DNA of 64,000 nucleotides from contig JAQGMJ010000067.1 of assembly GCA_028292405.1 (NCBI GenBank), positions 1 to 64,000 on the forward strand, given 5' to 3'. This stretch comes from Betaproteobacteria bacterium (GTDB taxonomy: Bacteria > Pseudomonadota > Gammaproteobacteria > Burkholderiales > JAEUOS01). How positions within the stretch are numbered: the first letter of the stretch is position 1; the number at the start of each line of letters is the position of its first letter. The position numbers were made by a program, and so were the translations under genes. The notes beneath the pieces were generated by a model. The model worked only from the letters and a program-made list of their open reading frames with translations, did not search any database and was not told the DNA's origin. Shown here in pieces: positions 27,346 to 36,788 of the stretch.

Positions 27346-28515
27346 TTAACGTAACTTCAGCGTCGACAAACCAAACAGCACCAGCATCATGGTGATGATC
27401 CAGAAACGCACCACCACCTGCGTCTCCTTCCAGCCCTTTTGTTCGTAGTGATGATGCAGCGGCGCCATGCGCAAGATGCGCCGGCCGGTGCCATAGCGCC
27501 TCTTCGTATATTTAAAGTACAGCACCTGCAAAGCTACCGACAAGGTTTCGGCGACAAACACACCGCCCATGATCGCCAGCACGATTTCCTGGCGCACGAT
27601 CACCGCTACCGTTCCGAGCGCGCCGCCCAAGGCCAGCGCGCCGACGTCGCCCATGAATACCTGGGCTGGATAAGCGTTGAACCATAAGAACCCCAGCCCC
27701 GCTCCCGCCAGCGCGGCGCAGAACACGATCAACTCGCCTGCCCCCGGGATGTAGGGAATAAAGAGGTACTTGGCATATACCGCGCTGCCGGTGACGTAGG
27801 CGAACAAGCCCAGCGCACTGGCGACCATCACCGCCGGCATGATCGCCAGGCCGTCGAGGCCGTCGGTGAGGTTGACGGCGTTGGAGGTGCCGACGATGAC
27901 GAAGTAAGTCAGTGCGATGAAGCCGAACACGCCCAGGGGGTAGCTCACGGTCTTGAAAAACGGCACGATCAGGTCGGCCTTTTCCGGCAGTTCCATGGTG
28001 AAGCCGGAAGCCACCCAGCGCATCACAAGTTCGATCAGCTTGTCGGCATTCGGCGCCGACACCGCGAACGCCAGGTACACCGCGGCGATGCCGCCGACCA
28101 GGCTTTGCCAGAAATACTTTTCCTTCGCCGACAGGCCCTTGGGGTTCTTGTGCACCACCTTGCGCCAGTCGTCGACCCAGCCGATGGCGCCGAAGCCAAG
28201 CGTCACCACCAGCACGATCCAGACGAAGCGGTTGGTCAGGTCCGACCACAGCAGGGTCGAGATGCCGATGGCCAGCAGGATCAGCGCGCCGCCCATGGTG
28301 GGCGTGCCGGCTTTGATCAGATGGGTTTGCGGGCCGTCGGCACGCACCGACTGGCCGATCTTGTAGGCGGTGAGCTTGCGGATCACCGCGGGACCGGCGA
28401 TCAGCGCGATTGCCAGCGCAGTCAAGGTGGCCAGCACCGCGCGCAGCGTGATGTAGCTGAACACGTTGAAGGCGCGGATGTCCTTGGCCAGCCATTGGGC
28501 GAGTTCGAGCAGCAT
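27346..28515 (-). CDS. mraY: Phospho-N-acetylmuramoyl-pentapeptide-transferase
   Basis: Integral membrane enzyme that forms lipid I from UDP-MurNAc-pentapeptide and undecaprenyl phosphate. 389 residues, about ten membrane helices. Signatures are [11 protein letters not shown], the catalytic Asp motif [45 protein letters not shown] and the His-rich [15 protein letters not shown]. One base separates it from the murF stop and 40 bp from murD. Confidence 0.97.
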   Translation of the reverse strand: MLLELAQWLAKDIRAFNVFSYITLRAVLATLTALAIALIAGPAVIRKLTAYKIGQSVRADGPQTHLIKAGTPTMGGALILLAIGISTLLWSDLTNRFVWIVLVVTLGFGAIGWVDDWRKVVHKNPKGLSAKEKYFWQSLVGGIAAVYLAFAVSAPNADKLIELVMRWVASGFTMELPEKADLIVPFFKTVSYPLGVFGFIALTYFVIVGTSNAVNLTDGLDGLAIMPAVMVASALGLFAYVTGSAVYAKYLFIPYIPGAGELIVFCAALAGAGLGFLWFNAYPAQVFMGDVGALALGGALGTVAVIVRQEIVLAIMGGVFVAETLSVALQVLYFKYTKRRYGTGRRILRMAPLHHHYEQKGWKETQVVVRFWIITMMLVLFGLSTLKLR

Positions 28516-28516
28516 G

Positions 28517-29872
28517 CTAGTGCCCTCCCCCGGCGGTTTCGCCAGTCAAGGCAGCCACCACGCGTTCCATGCGCGTCGAGCGCGAACCCTTGATGAGGAA
28601 GGTGACGCCGGGGCGCGAACAGGCCAGCGCGGCTTCGCCCAGCGCCTCGATTTGCGCATAGCGCTCGGCACCGGCGCCAAAGCCCGCCACGGTAGGCGCT
28701 GTCTCCTCGCCGAAGCCGAGCAGGATGTCGATGCCGCGCTCGCGCGCGTATGCGCCGACTTCCTCGTGATAGCGCGGGCCGTCGTCGCCGACCTCGCCCA
28801 TGCGCCCGAGCACCAGCACGCGCTCGCCGCCGCAGCCAGCCAGCACGTCGATGGCGGCGCGTACCGAATCCGGATTGGCGTTGTAGGTGTCGTCGATCAC
28901 CACCGCGCCGCTTTTGGCGGTTTTCTTTTGCAGGCGGCCCGTATAAGGCACGAACGCGTTGAGGCCCATAGCCACCGCGGCCAGCGGGACGCCCGCCGCC
29001 AGCACGCAGGCGGCGGCGGCGCAGGCGTTGAGTACGTTGTGCATGCCGGGGATGCGCAGGGCCACTTCGACATTGCCTTGCGGGGCCATCAGTTCCATAT
29101 GGCTGCCGAACTGCGCGGACTCGACGCGGGCGGTAACGTCGGCGGCCGATTTGAGGCCGAAATCGATCACTTCGCGCCCCGCCACTGCCTTGCGCCAGAA
29201 GCCGGCGTACTCGTCGTCGGCATTGATCACGGCGACACCCTCGGCCGGCAGGCTGTTGAATACGGAGCCGTTTTCCGCCGCCACCTCCATCACCGACTTC
29301 ATGAATTCCTGGTGCTCGCGCTGGGCGTTGTTGACCAAGGCCACAGTCGGGCGGGCGATGTCGGAGAGATAGGCAATTTCACCGGGATGGTTCATCCCGA
29401 GTTCAACCACGCCGACGCTGTGATGTTCGCGCAGGCGCAGGAGCGTGAGCGGCAGGCCGATGTCGTTGTTGAAATTGCCCTGGGTAAAAAACGCATTTTC
29501 CCCGGCATGCGCGGTGAGGATGCTGGCAATCATTTGCGTGACGGTGGTCTTGCCGTTGCTGCCGGTCACCGCAATCAGCGGCAGGGCGAAGCGCGCGCGC
29601 CAATGCTTCGCCAAGGCGCCCAGCGCCAGCTTGCTGTCGGCGGCAACGATTTGCGCGTCCAGCCCGAGGTCGCGCGCGGTCAGCACGCCGGCGGCGCCCT
29701 GCTCAAGCGCCTGCGGGGCGAAGCGGTGGCCGTCGAAGCGCTCACCCACCAGAGCGACGAACAGGTCGCCGGCATTCAGGGCGCGGCTGTCGGAATTGAC
29801 GCGCAAGAACTCCGCATCGCGCCGCGGCGGCGCGAGTTGCAGAGCGCGGGCGGCATCGGACAACAACATCAT
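28517..29872 (-). CDS. murF: UDP-N-acetylmuramoyl-tripeptide--D-alanyl-D-alanine ligase
   Basis: Adds the D-Ala-D-Ala made by Ddl to the UDP-MurNAc-tripeptide. 451 residues. The N-terminal domain contains [28 protein letters not shown] loop GSNGKTT (104-110); [18 protein letters not shown]; and [19 protein letters not shown] in the C-terminal domain. The ATG overlaps the murE stop (ATGA). Confidence 0.97.
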   Translation of the reverse strand: MMLLSDAARALQLAPPRRDAEFLRVNSDSRALNAGDLFVALVGERFDGHRFAPQALEQGAAGVLTARDLGLDAQIVAADSKLALGALAKHWRARFALPLIAVTGSNGKTTVTQMIASILTAHAGENAFFTQGNFNNDIGLPLTLLRLREHHSVGVVELGMNHPGEIAYLSDIARPTVALVNNAQREHQEFMKSVMEVAAENGSVFNSLPAEGVAVINADDEYAGFWRKAVAGREVIDFGLKSAADVTARVESAQFGSHMELMAPQGNVEVALRIPGMHNVLNACAAAACVLAAGVPLAAVAMGLNAFVPYTGRLQKKTAKSGAVVIDDTYNANPDSVRAAIDVLAGCGGERVLVLGRMGEVGDDGPRYHEEVGAYARERGIDILLGFGEETAPTVAGFGAGAERYAQIEALGEAALACSRPGVTFLIKGSRSTRMERVVAALTGETAGGGH

Positions 29873-31365
29873 GCGCGATTCTCCAACGCAATTGTGGCAA
29901 TTTTATGGTCGGAGAACGGGAGCTTCTGGCCAGCGATTTCCTGGTAGTCCTCATGGCCCTTGCCGGCGATCAGCACGACGTCGGCCGGCGCGGCCTCGCG
30001 CACCGATTGCAGGATGGCGCGGGCGCGGTCCTGCTCGACGATGGCGCCGGGCGCCCCGGGCAGGATTTGCGCGATGATGGTCAGGGGATTTTCGCTGCGC
30101 GGGTTGTCGCTGGTGATGATCACGCGGTCGGCAAGGCGGCTTGCCACTTCGCCCATCTGCGGGCGCTTGCCGGTGTCGCGGTCACCGCCGCAGCCGAACA
30201 CCACGGCGAGTTTTCCCCCGCGCGCGTGCGCGATCGGCTTGAGCGCAGTCAGCGCCTTGTCGAGTGCGTCCGGGGTGTGGGCGTAGTCGATCACCAACAA
30301 GGGGGCGTTGGGCCGGACGATGGCGTTCATCCGCCCGGCCGGCGGGGTCAACTGGCCGAGCGCTGCCACGGCCTGCTGCAAGTCGACGCCGGCGGCCAGC
30401 AGCGCGCCCAGCACGGCCAGCAGGTTGCTGACGTTGAATTCGCCCCATACCGGCGCACTCACTTCGGCACGGGTTTGCGCACCGTTCCAGTCGCAGGTGA
30501 CGGTGAAGCGCACGCCGGCATCGTCGTAGCGCAAGTCGCTGGCGGTAAGGCGCCCTTCGTCTTCCACATGCTCCACCACCGCCGATTTGCCTTCGATGCA
30601 GTAGGCGATGCGGTCGATGCGGTCGGCCAGGCGCGCCATCAGGCGCACGCCCATCGGGTCGTCGATGTTGATCACCACGTGCGACAGGCCGGGCCAGGTG
30701 AACAGGCGGGTCTTCGCCTCTTCGTAGGCGCGCATGTCGCCGTGATAGTCGAGGTGGTCGCGGGTGAAATTGGTGAACACAGCGATGTCGAAGGCGACGC
30801 CGTCGACCCGCGCCTGTTCCAGGCCGATGGAGGAAACTTCCATCGCGCAGGCGGCGGCGCCGCTATCGACCATGCGCTTCAACATGCGCTGCAGCACGAT
30901 GGCGTCGGGGGTGGTGTTGGGCACGGCCTCGCTCCAGGCGCCGTATTGCGCGCCCAGGGTGCCGATGGCGCCGCAGCCGCGGCCGCAGAGATTCATCGCC
31001 TGCGCGGTCCATTGCGACACCGAGGTCTTGCCGTTGGTGCCGGTGATGCCGACCATGGTGAGTTGCTCGGAGGGCGCGCCGTAGAGCATGCTGGCCAGCG
31101 GGCCGGCCAGCACCTTGAGGCCGTCGACCGGCAACTGCGGCACCCGCAGGTCGTGCGGAAAGGTGTAGCCGGTGCGCTCCCACAATACCGCGCCGGCGCC
31201 GCGCCCGACGGCGTCGCGAATGAAATGGCGGCCGTCGCTTTTGGCGTTGTGGCCGGGATAGGCGAGAAACACGTCGCCCGCGCCGACGCTGCGGCTGTCG
31301 GCCGTCAGCGCGCGTACTTCGACTCCCTGGGCGCTCAGCATGGCGAATATCTCATGTGTTTTCAC
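29869..31365 (-). CDS. murE: UDP-N-acetylmuramoyl-L-alanyl-D-glutamate--2,6-diaminopimelate ligase
   Basis: Adds the third stem residue. ATP loop GTNGKTS (109-115) and the motif DNPR (in TSDNPRSENP) indicate meso-diaminopimelate rather than lysine as substrate, as expected for a Gram-negative. 498 residues from the GTG at 31365, which overlaps the ftsI stop by 14 bp. A TTG at 31395 would add ten residues that overlap ftsI further and match nothing; the ATG at 31341 would cut conserved sequence, so GTG is preferred. Confidence 0.95.
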   Translation of the reverse strand: MKTHEIFAMLSAQGVEVRALTADSRSVGAGDVFLAYPGHNAKSDGRHFIRDAVGRGAGAVLWERTGYTFPHDLRVPQLPVDGLKVLAGPLASMLYGAPSEQLTMVGITGTNGKTSVSQWTAQAMNLCGRGCGAIGTLGAQYGAWSEAVPNTTPDAIVLQRMLKRMVDSGAAACAMEVSSIGLEQARVDGVAFDIAVFTNFTRDHLDYHGDMRAYEEAKTRLFTWPGLSHVVINIDDPMGVRLMARLADRIDRIAYCIEGKSAVVEHVEDEGRLTASDLRYDDAGVRFTVTCDWNGAQTRAEVSAPVWGEFNVSNLLAVLGALLAAGVDLQQAVAALGQLTPPAGRMNAIVRPNAPLLVIDYAHTPDALDKALTALKPIAHARGGKLAVVFGCGGDRDTGKRPQMGEVASRLADRVIITSDNPRSENPLTIIAQILPGAPGAIVEQDRARAILQSVREAAPADVVLIAGKGHEDYQEIAGQKLPFSDHKIATIALENRA

Positions 31366-33085
31366 GGACCTGTTCCGCTGCCGAGGGCAGGACAATGGGT
31401 TTCATCGGCGCGTCCGGCGCCACGCCGAGCGCGCGCAGGGCGGCGCCCATGACGGATGAAAACACCGGGCCGGAAACGTCGCCGCCGTAGTAGCGGCCGT
31501 CCGAGGGCTCGTCGATCATCACCGCCACCACCAGGCGCGGGTTGGAGACCGGCGCGAAGCCGACGAAGGAGGCGCGGTATTTGTCGTGCGAGTAGCCGTT
31601 GCCTTCCTGTTTGTGCGCGGTGCCGGTCTTGCCGGCGACCCGGTAGCCCATCACCTGCGCGCGCGGCGCGGTGCCGTGCGGGCCGGCGGCCAGTTCCAGC
31701 ATGCCGCGCATCATGTGCGCCACCTGCGGGGCGATGATCTGCGTGCCCACCGCCGGGCCTTCGGCCTTCTGGAAGGTGACGGGGATGATGTCGCCGTCGC
31801 GCGCGAAAATGGTGTAGCCGCGCGCCAGCTGCAGCAGCGACACCGACAGGCCGTAGCCGTAGCCCATGGTGGCCTGCTCGATCGGGCGCCAGCTTTTCGC
31901 CGGGCGCACGCGTCCGCCGACGGCACCGGGAAACTGTACCTGCGGCGCGGTGCCGAAGCCGGAGCGGTTGAACATGTTCCACATGTCTTCGCGCTGCAAT
32001 TTGAGCGCGATCTGCGCGGTGCCGATGTTGCTCGACTTCTCGATGATCTGCGACACGTTCAGGATGCCCATGGCGTGGGAGTCGCTGATGGTGGCCGTGC
32101 CGATTTTGTAGCGCCCGGGCGCGGTCTGGAAGGTCGAGTCGGCGGTGATCTTGCCTTCGTCGAGCGCCAGGGAAATGGTGAAGGGCTTCATCACCGAGCC
32201 GGGCTCGAAGCTGTCGGTCAGCACGCGGTTGCGCAATTGCTGGCCGGTGAGGTTGTTGCGGTTGTTCGGGTTGAAGGTCGGCAGGTTTGCCAGCGCCAGC
32301 ACCTCGCCGGTCTTCACATCGAGGATGACGATGCCGCCGGCCTTGGCCTTGTGCAGCTCCACCGCCTGCTTGAGCTGGCTGTAGGCGAGGTACTGGATCT
32401 TGCTGTCGATCGACAGCGCGAGGTCTTTGCCTTCGCGCGGGGCCTGCACGCCGGCGACGTCTTCGACGATGTTGCCGCGCCGGTCTTTCACCACGCGGCG
32501 GCTGCCGTTCTTGCCGGCCAGGCTTTGCTGATAGGCCAGCTCGATGCCTTCCTGGCCGTTTTCATCCATACCGGTGAATCCCAGCACGTGCGCCGCCACT
32601 TCACCGGCAGGGTAGTAACGGCGGAATTCGCGCTGCTGGAACACGCCCGGCAGGTTCAGTTCGGCCACCTTTTCGGCTTCTTCGGGCGGCAGCTGGCGCT
32701 TCAGGTAGACGAACTCGCGGTCGGTGTCGCCCAGCTTCTTGTCGAGTTCGTCGACCGGCAGGTCGAGCGCGCGCGCCAGGTCGCGCAGCTGGTCGCGCGA
32801 GGCCTTGACGTCGTCGGGGATGGCCCAGATCGAGCGCACCGGGGTGCTGGAGGCGAGGATTTCGCCGTTGCGGTCGGTGATCTTGCCGCGATAGGCGGGA
32901 ATCTCGATGTCGCGCACGGTGCGCGACTTGCCCTTTTGCTGCAGGAAGTCGGTGTCCCAGGCCTGCAGGAACACCGCCCGGCCGACCAGGGTCATGAAGC
33001 CGGCGAAGACGAAGGCCAGCATCATGCGCGAACGCCAGAGCGGCAGGCGCAATTGCAGGACCGGGCTGGGGGCGGAGTTCATCAT
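31352..33085 (-). CDS. ftsI: Peptidoglycan D,D-transpeptidase FtsI (PBP3)
   Basis: Septal transpeptidase, target of beta-lactams. 577 residues: short cytosolic part, membrane helix (about 21-40), dimerisation/pedestal domain, then the transpeptidase domain. Active-site motifs SxxK (Ser297-Lys300, GSVMK), SxN (Ser351-Asn353, SSN) and KTG (486-488) are all intact. Start at the first of two adjacent ATGs (33085), 2 bp after ftsL; an upstream open extension lies inside ftsL and is Arg/Ala-rich. Confidence 0.97.
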   Translation of the reverse strand: MMNSAPSPVLQLRLPLWRSRMMLAFVFAGFMTLVGRAVFLQAWDTDFLQQKGKSRTVRDIEIPAYRGKITDRNGEILASSTPVRSIWAIPDDVKASRDQLRDLARALDLPVDELDKKLGDTDREFVYLKRQLPPEEAEKVAELNLPGVFQQREFRRYYPAGEVAAHVLGFTGMDENGQEGIELAYQQSLAGKNGSRRVVKDRRGNIVEDVAGVQAPREGKDLALSIDSKIQYLAYSQLKQAVELHKAKAGGIVILDVKTGEVLALANLPTFNPNNRNNLTGQQLRNRVLTDSFEPGSVMKPFTISLALDEGKITADSTFQTAPGRYKIGTATISDSHAMGILNVSQIIEKSSNIGTAQIALKLQREDMWNMFNRSGFGTAPQVQFPGAVGGRVRPAKSWRPIEQATMGYGYGLSVSLLQLARGYTIFARDGDIIPVTFQKAEGPAVGTQIIAPQVAHMMRGMLELAAGPHGTAPRAQVMGYRVAGKTGTAHKQEGNGYSHDKYRASFVGFAPVSNPRLVVAVMIDEPSDGRYYGGDVSGPVFSSVMGAALRALGVAPDAPMKPIVLPSAAEQVRENT

Positions 33086-33087
33086 GG

Positions 33088-33462
33088 CTATTGGGCGACG
33101 GCCGGGGCGCCGCTGGAGGCAGGGCCACTGACGGCGGGCGCGCCGTTGGCGGACGCACTTGCAGATGCGGGGGCGCCAGCGGCGGCAACCGGGGCGGAAG
33201 TCACCGGCGAAACAAAGACCAGGCGGCGCGGGTCGGGCGCGTGCATGCCGAGCTGGCGCTCGGCGATGCCTTCGACCAGCGCGTGCTTGGCCCAGGTGGA
33301 TTGTTCGAGCTGCAGTTGCCGCCATTCCACTTCGATCTGTTTTTGCCGCGACTGTTCATTTTCCAGGTCGGCAAACAGCAGGCGCGCGCGATGCGTGGAG
33401 GTGACGGTGGCCAGGGCGCACAGCAGCACGGCGGCGAGCAGGACGAAGTTCAGGCGCGTCAT
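33088..33462 (-). CDS. ftsL: Cell division protein FtsL with Ala/Ser/Pro-rich tail
   Basis: Small bitopic protein of the FtsQBL complex. 124 residues: one membrane helix at 5-23 ([19 protein letters not shown]), then a heptad-type coiled coil (about 30-62, [19 protein letters not shown]), then the conserved region [14 protein letters not shown]. Residues 84-124 form a low-complexity Ala/Ser/Pro/Gly tail beyond the usual end. The ATG overlaps the rsmH stop (ATGA), and ftsI follows 2 bp later. Confidence 0.92.
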   Translation of the reverse strand: MTRLNFVLLAAVLLCALATVTSTHRARLLFADLENEQSRQKQIEVEWRQLQLEQSTWAKHALVEGIAERQLGMHAPDPRRLVFVSPVTSAPVAAAGAPASASASANGAPAVSGPASSGAPAVAQ

Positions 33463-34445
33463 GGGGTCACCCCCGGGGTCATCCCAGATGCCAGCCTCTC
33501 GATCACCCGCAGCATGGCGCTGCGCGCGCGCGGGTTGCCGGCGATTTCGGCGTCGCTCGGGCGTGCGGCTTTGCCGATGAGCCGGTAACCGGCGACCGGC
33601 AGCTCGGAAACGCGCAGGGGCACGCCCTTGGGCGGCTCGGCCGGATGGGCGCGTGCGCGCATCGCCTGCTTGACCATGCGGTCTTCAAGCGAGTGGAAGC
33701 TGATCACCGCCAGCCTTCCCCCGACCTTCAGGCAATCCATCGCCTGGGCTAGCCCTGCTTGCAATTCTTCAAGCTCCTGATTGATGTGAATCCGTAAAGC
33801 CTGAAAGGTGCGGGTGGCCGGATCTTGCCCCGGTTCCGGTTTAGCGCGCCGCTGGCGGAGGACATCCGCGACAAGGGCAGCGAGCTGACCCGTTGTGGCG
33901 AGGGGTTCCCCCTCTGCGCGGCGAGCAACAATCGCCTGTGCAATCGAAACAGCAAACCGTTCTTCCCCATAATTTTTTATTACCTCCCCGATTTGTGCCG
34001 CCGTTGCCGTCTCCAGAAACTCCGCCGCCGTCATGCCCTTGGTTGCATCCATGCGCATATCGAGCGGCCCGTCGCGGCGGAATGAAAAGCCGCGCGCCGG
34101 GTCGTCGATCTGCGGAGAGGAAATGCCCAGGTCCATCAGCACGCCATCCACCGCATTCACATTCTTTTGCGCCAGCACGGCCGCCAAATTGGCAAAGCCG
34201 GCATGCACCATCGAAAACCGCGGATCACTCTCCAAGGCGCCGGCGGCGGCGACTGCCTCCGCGTCCTTGTCGAGCGCGATCAGGCAGCCATCGGGGCCTA
34301 GGCGCTCGAGAATCAGCCGGCTGTGGCCTCCGCGTCCAAAGGTGCAATCGACATAGGTTCCGGACGGCTTGACGGTGAGCGCATCGACGGCTTCACCGAG
34401 CAAGACCGTTCGATGGATGTACCCGCTGGGATCAGACTCATTCAC
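33459..34445 (-). CDS. rsmH: 16S rRNA (cytosine(1402)-N(4))-methyltransferase
   Basis: SAM-dependent methyltransferase acting on C1402 of 16S rRNA. 328 residues. [15 protein letters not shown] at the N-terminus, SAM motif [15 protein letters not shown], then [39 protein letters not shown] and [16 protein letters not shown]. The start is a GTG (34445), 9 bp after mraZ. It is second in the dcw cluster, as usual. Confidence 0.97.
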   Translation of the reverse strand: MNESDPSGYIHRTVLLGEAVDALTVKPSGTYVDCTFGRGGHSRLILERLGPDGCLIALDKDAEAVAAAGALESDPRFSMVHAGFANLAAVLAQKNVNAVDGVLMDLGISSPQIDDPARGFSFRRDGPLDMRMDATKGMTAAEFLETATAAQIGEVIKNYGEERFAVSIAQAIVARRAEGEPLATTGQLAALVADVLRQRRAKPEPGQDPATRTFQALRIHINQELEELQAGLAQAMDCLKVGGRLAVISFHSLEDRMVKQAMRARAHPAEPPKGVPLRVSELPVAGYRLIGKAARPSDAEIAGNPRARSAMLRVIERLASGMTPGVTP

Positions 34446-34454
34446 ATAAGCCCG

Positions 34455-34883
34455 TCAGAATGAAAAGTTTTCCAGCGAAGGCGGCATGCCCTGGGCAATC
34501 GCGTCCGCCTCCTGCTTGGCCAGGGTGGCGGCGTCCCACACTTCGAAGTGGCTGCCCATGCCCAGCAGCATCACTTCCTTGGTCAGGTGGGAGGCGTCGC
34601 GCAACTCAGGGGTCACCAGCAGGCGGCCGGCGTTGTCCATGTCCACATCGACGGCGTTGCCTAGAAAAATCCGCTGCCAGGCCTTGGCTTGCATCGGCCA
34701 GGCGGCGATTTTTTCGCGATGCTGTTCCCACACCGGGCGCGGAAACAGCAAAAGGCAGCCATGCGGGTGTTTGGTGAGCGTAAGGCGTCCCTCGCACTGC
34801 AATTGCAGTGCGTCCCGGTGCCGTGACGGAACTGTCATCCGGCCTTTGGCGTCCAAACTAAGATTGGAGCTGCCCTGGAACAT
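34455..34883 (-). CDS. mraZ: Transcriptional regulator MraZ
   Basis: First gene of the dcw cluster and its own repressor in the bacteria studied. 142 residues with two AbrB-like (SpoVT) halves: [23 protein letters not shown] and [24 protein letters not shown]. The D-x-K/A-G-R motifs that contact DNA are intact in both. Matching binding repeats lie 117-151 bp upstream of its start. Confidence 0.96.
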   Translation of the reverse strand: MFQGSSNLSLDAKGRMTVPSRHRDALQLQCEGRLTLTKHPHGCLLLFPRPVWEQHREKIAAWPMQAKAWQRIFLGNAVDVDMDNAGRLLVTPELRDASHLTKEVMLLGMGSHFEVWDAATLAKQEADAIAQGMPPSLENFSF

Positions 34884-34999
34884 GGTGGAATAGCGCCTTG
34901 ATTAATAACCGAAAAAGCCATGCGAAAAAGGGCGATGACGCCTCCTGCCGGATGCGTTCCCTCGCCCCAGCGCCGTTTCGCCTTATCTGGCAAATCTGC

Positions 35000-35034
35000 G
35001 CCATTTTTCACCACTTTTTCCTACATTCCCCCAC
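35000..35034 (-). promoter_or_regulatory. MraZ operator: four 10-bp-spaced boxes
   Basis: On the minus strand GTGGG (35034-35030), GTAGG (35024-35020), GTGGT (35014-35010) and ATGGC (35004-35000) recur at exactly one helical turn. This is the layout known for MraZ sites (repeated TGGG-like boxes with 5-bp spacers). The first box begins at the -10 hexamer, so binding would block transcription of mraZ and the dcw cluster. Confidence 0.8.
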
Positions 35035-35061
35035 TCTAGACCAAGGTTATAACGAAATCAA
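35033..35061 (-). promoter_or_regulatory. Sigma-70-type promoter of the dcw cluster
   Basis: TTGATT (35061-35056), 17 bp, TAGAGT (35038-35033) on the minus strand; four of six matches in each hexamer. It lies 150 bp before mraZ and overlaps the first MraZ box. Confidence 0.55.
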
Positions 35062-35238
35062 GTGCATTCTGCGATTTCTTCTTTCAGGACAAGGACTTAC
35101 AGGCGCTTTCTCGAATTACTCTAAAAACGATTAATGGGCAAAAACAAAGACTTAGGGGAAGATCATTAAAGTGAAACATCATCATTTATCTGTATGTTTA
35201 TCCAGAGCCCGGGGGCGCAACAGCCGCGAGGCTGCCCT

Positions 35239-35266
35239 CTTGAACTTGGAACTTCTGTCCCCATTA
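35239..35266 (+). promoter_or_regulatory. Sigma-32-type heat-shock promoter of rpoH
   Basis: CTTGAA (35239-35244), 14 bp, CCCCATTA (35259-35266): a near-perfect match to the RpoH consensus CTTGAA ... CCCCATnT. It lies about 84 bp before the rpoH start, in the right orientation, and its -10 runs into the CIRCE element. Confidence 0.82.
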
Positions 35267-35290
35267 GCACTCGAAGACTAAGAGTGCTAA
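35264..35290. promoter_or_regulatory. CIRCE element (HrcA operator), perfect match
   Basis: TTAGCACTC, nine bases, GAGTGCTAA: an exact copy of the CIRCE consensus. It starts at the -10 of the heat-shock promoter and covers the expected transcription start, so HrcA binding should repress rpoH. Confidence 0.95.
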
Positions 35291-35349
35291 AATCAGTACC
35301 TAATCGCGGCCAAGGCCACAAGCCCGAAGCTGCTCGGAAGGAGAAATTA

Positions 35350-36234
<885 letters not shown>

Positions 36235-36259
36235 ACACGCCGGGTTGTAATGCAGAATC

Positions 36260-36290
36260 AGGGCTGCCCCACAAGGGCAGCCCTTTTTTT
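36260..36290 (+). terminator. Rho-independent terminator of rpoH
   Basis: AGGGCTGCCC, 5-base loop, GGGCAGCCCT, then seven T. It begins 26 bp after the rpoH stop. Confidence 0.95.
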
Positions 36291-36320
36291 CCCTGACCGC
36301 GATCAGCGACCATCCTTTCG

Positions 36321-36781
36321 ATGACTTGCCTCCAAGACATGAGCGCCGCCGACTACGCGGCCTTCGCCGAGCAGCATTTCGCGCCCTATGCCGCCGGCCG
36401 CGTGCTGGCCGACCATATTTCGCAAACCGAGGCGGAGGCCTTCGTACGCAAGCAGACGGCCGCGACCCTGCCGCAGGGTCAGGCCACCGCAGGGCACCGG
36501 TTTTACAACATCGTCGACGCGGCCGACACGCAGGTCGGCAGCCTGTGGGTGCGCCACGCCGTCGGCGAGCGCGAGGCTTTTGTCTTCGACCTGGTGGTTG
36601 ATCCGCCCTTCCGCCGGCGTGACACGCCACCGCGGCGCTTGCCGAGGTTCAAGCGCTGCTGAAGAAGGAAGGCTGCGCCGTGCTCGGCCTCAACGTGTTC
36701 GCCCACAACCCGGGCGCCCGCGCGTTGTACGAAAAACCCGCCTTCGCCGAAGCCAGCCGCTACATGAACAAGCGCTTGTAA
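36321..36781 (+). pseudogene. GNAT acetyltransferase, broken by a one-base frameshift
   Basis: The first part (36321 to about 36620) reads MTCLQDMSAADYAAFAEQHF and ends DLVVDPPFRRR, where the acetyl-CoA loop begins. The frame then hits a stop at 36660-36662. In another frame, HATAALAEVQALLKKEGC then VLGLNVFAHNPGARALYEK continues from 36623 to the TAA at 36779-36781, the normal second half of a GNAT domain. Adding one base at GTGACAC (36619-36625) would restore R-R-G-H-A. YEKPAF replaces the usual YEKLGF, which hints at real decay rather than a sequencing slip, but a sequencing error cannot be excluded. It would have been about 153 residues. Confidence 0.8.
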
Positions 36782-36788
36782 ACGCGGC

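Larger units (their letters stand above)
34884..35349. other. 466-bp divergent regulatory region between mraZ and rpoH
   Basis: No gene. Towards mraZ it holds a sigma-70-type promoter and the MraZ repeats. Towards rpoH it holds a sigma-32-type promoter, CIRCE and the rpoH SD (AAGGAG). About 175 bp in the middle are AT-rich with no recognised element. Confidence 0.85.

Noticed and set aside
31366-31395. TTG start for murE ten codons upstream of the GTG
   Set aside because: Residues SCPRQRNRS do not match MurE and would lengthen the overlap with ftsI.
31586-33580. 664-codon open frame opposite ftsI and ftsL
   Set aside because: Antisense shadow; His/Ala/Gly-rich composition without motifs, and dcw order requires the other strand.
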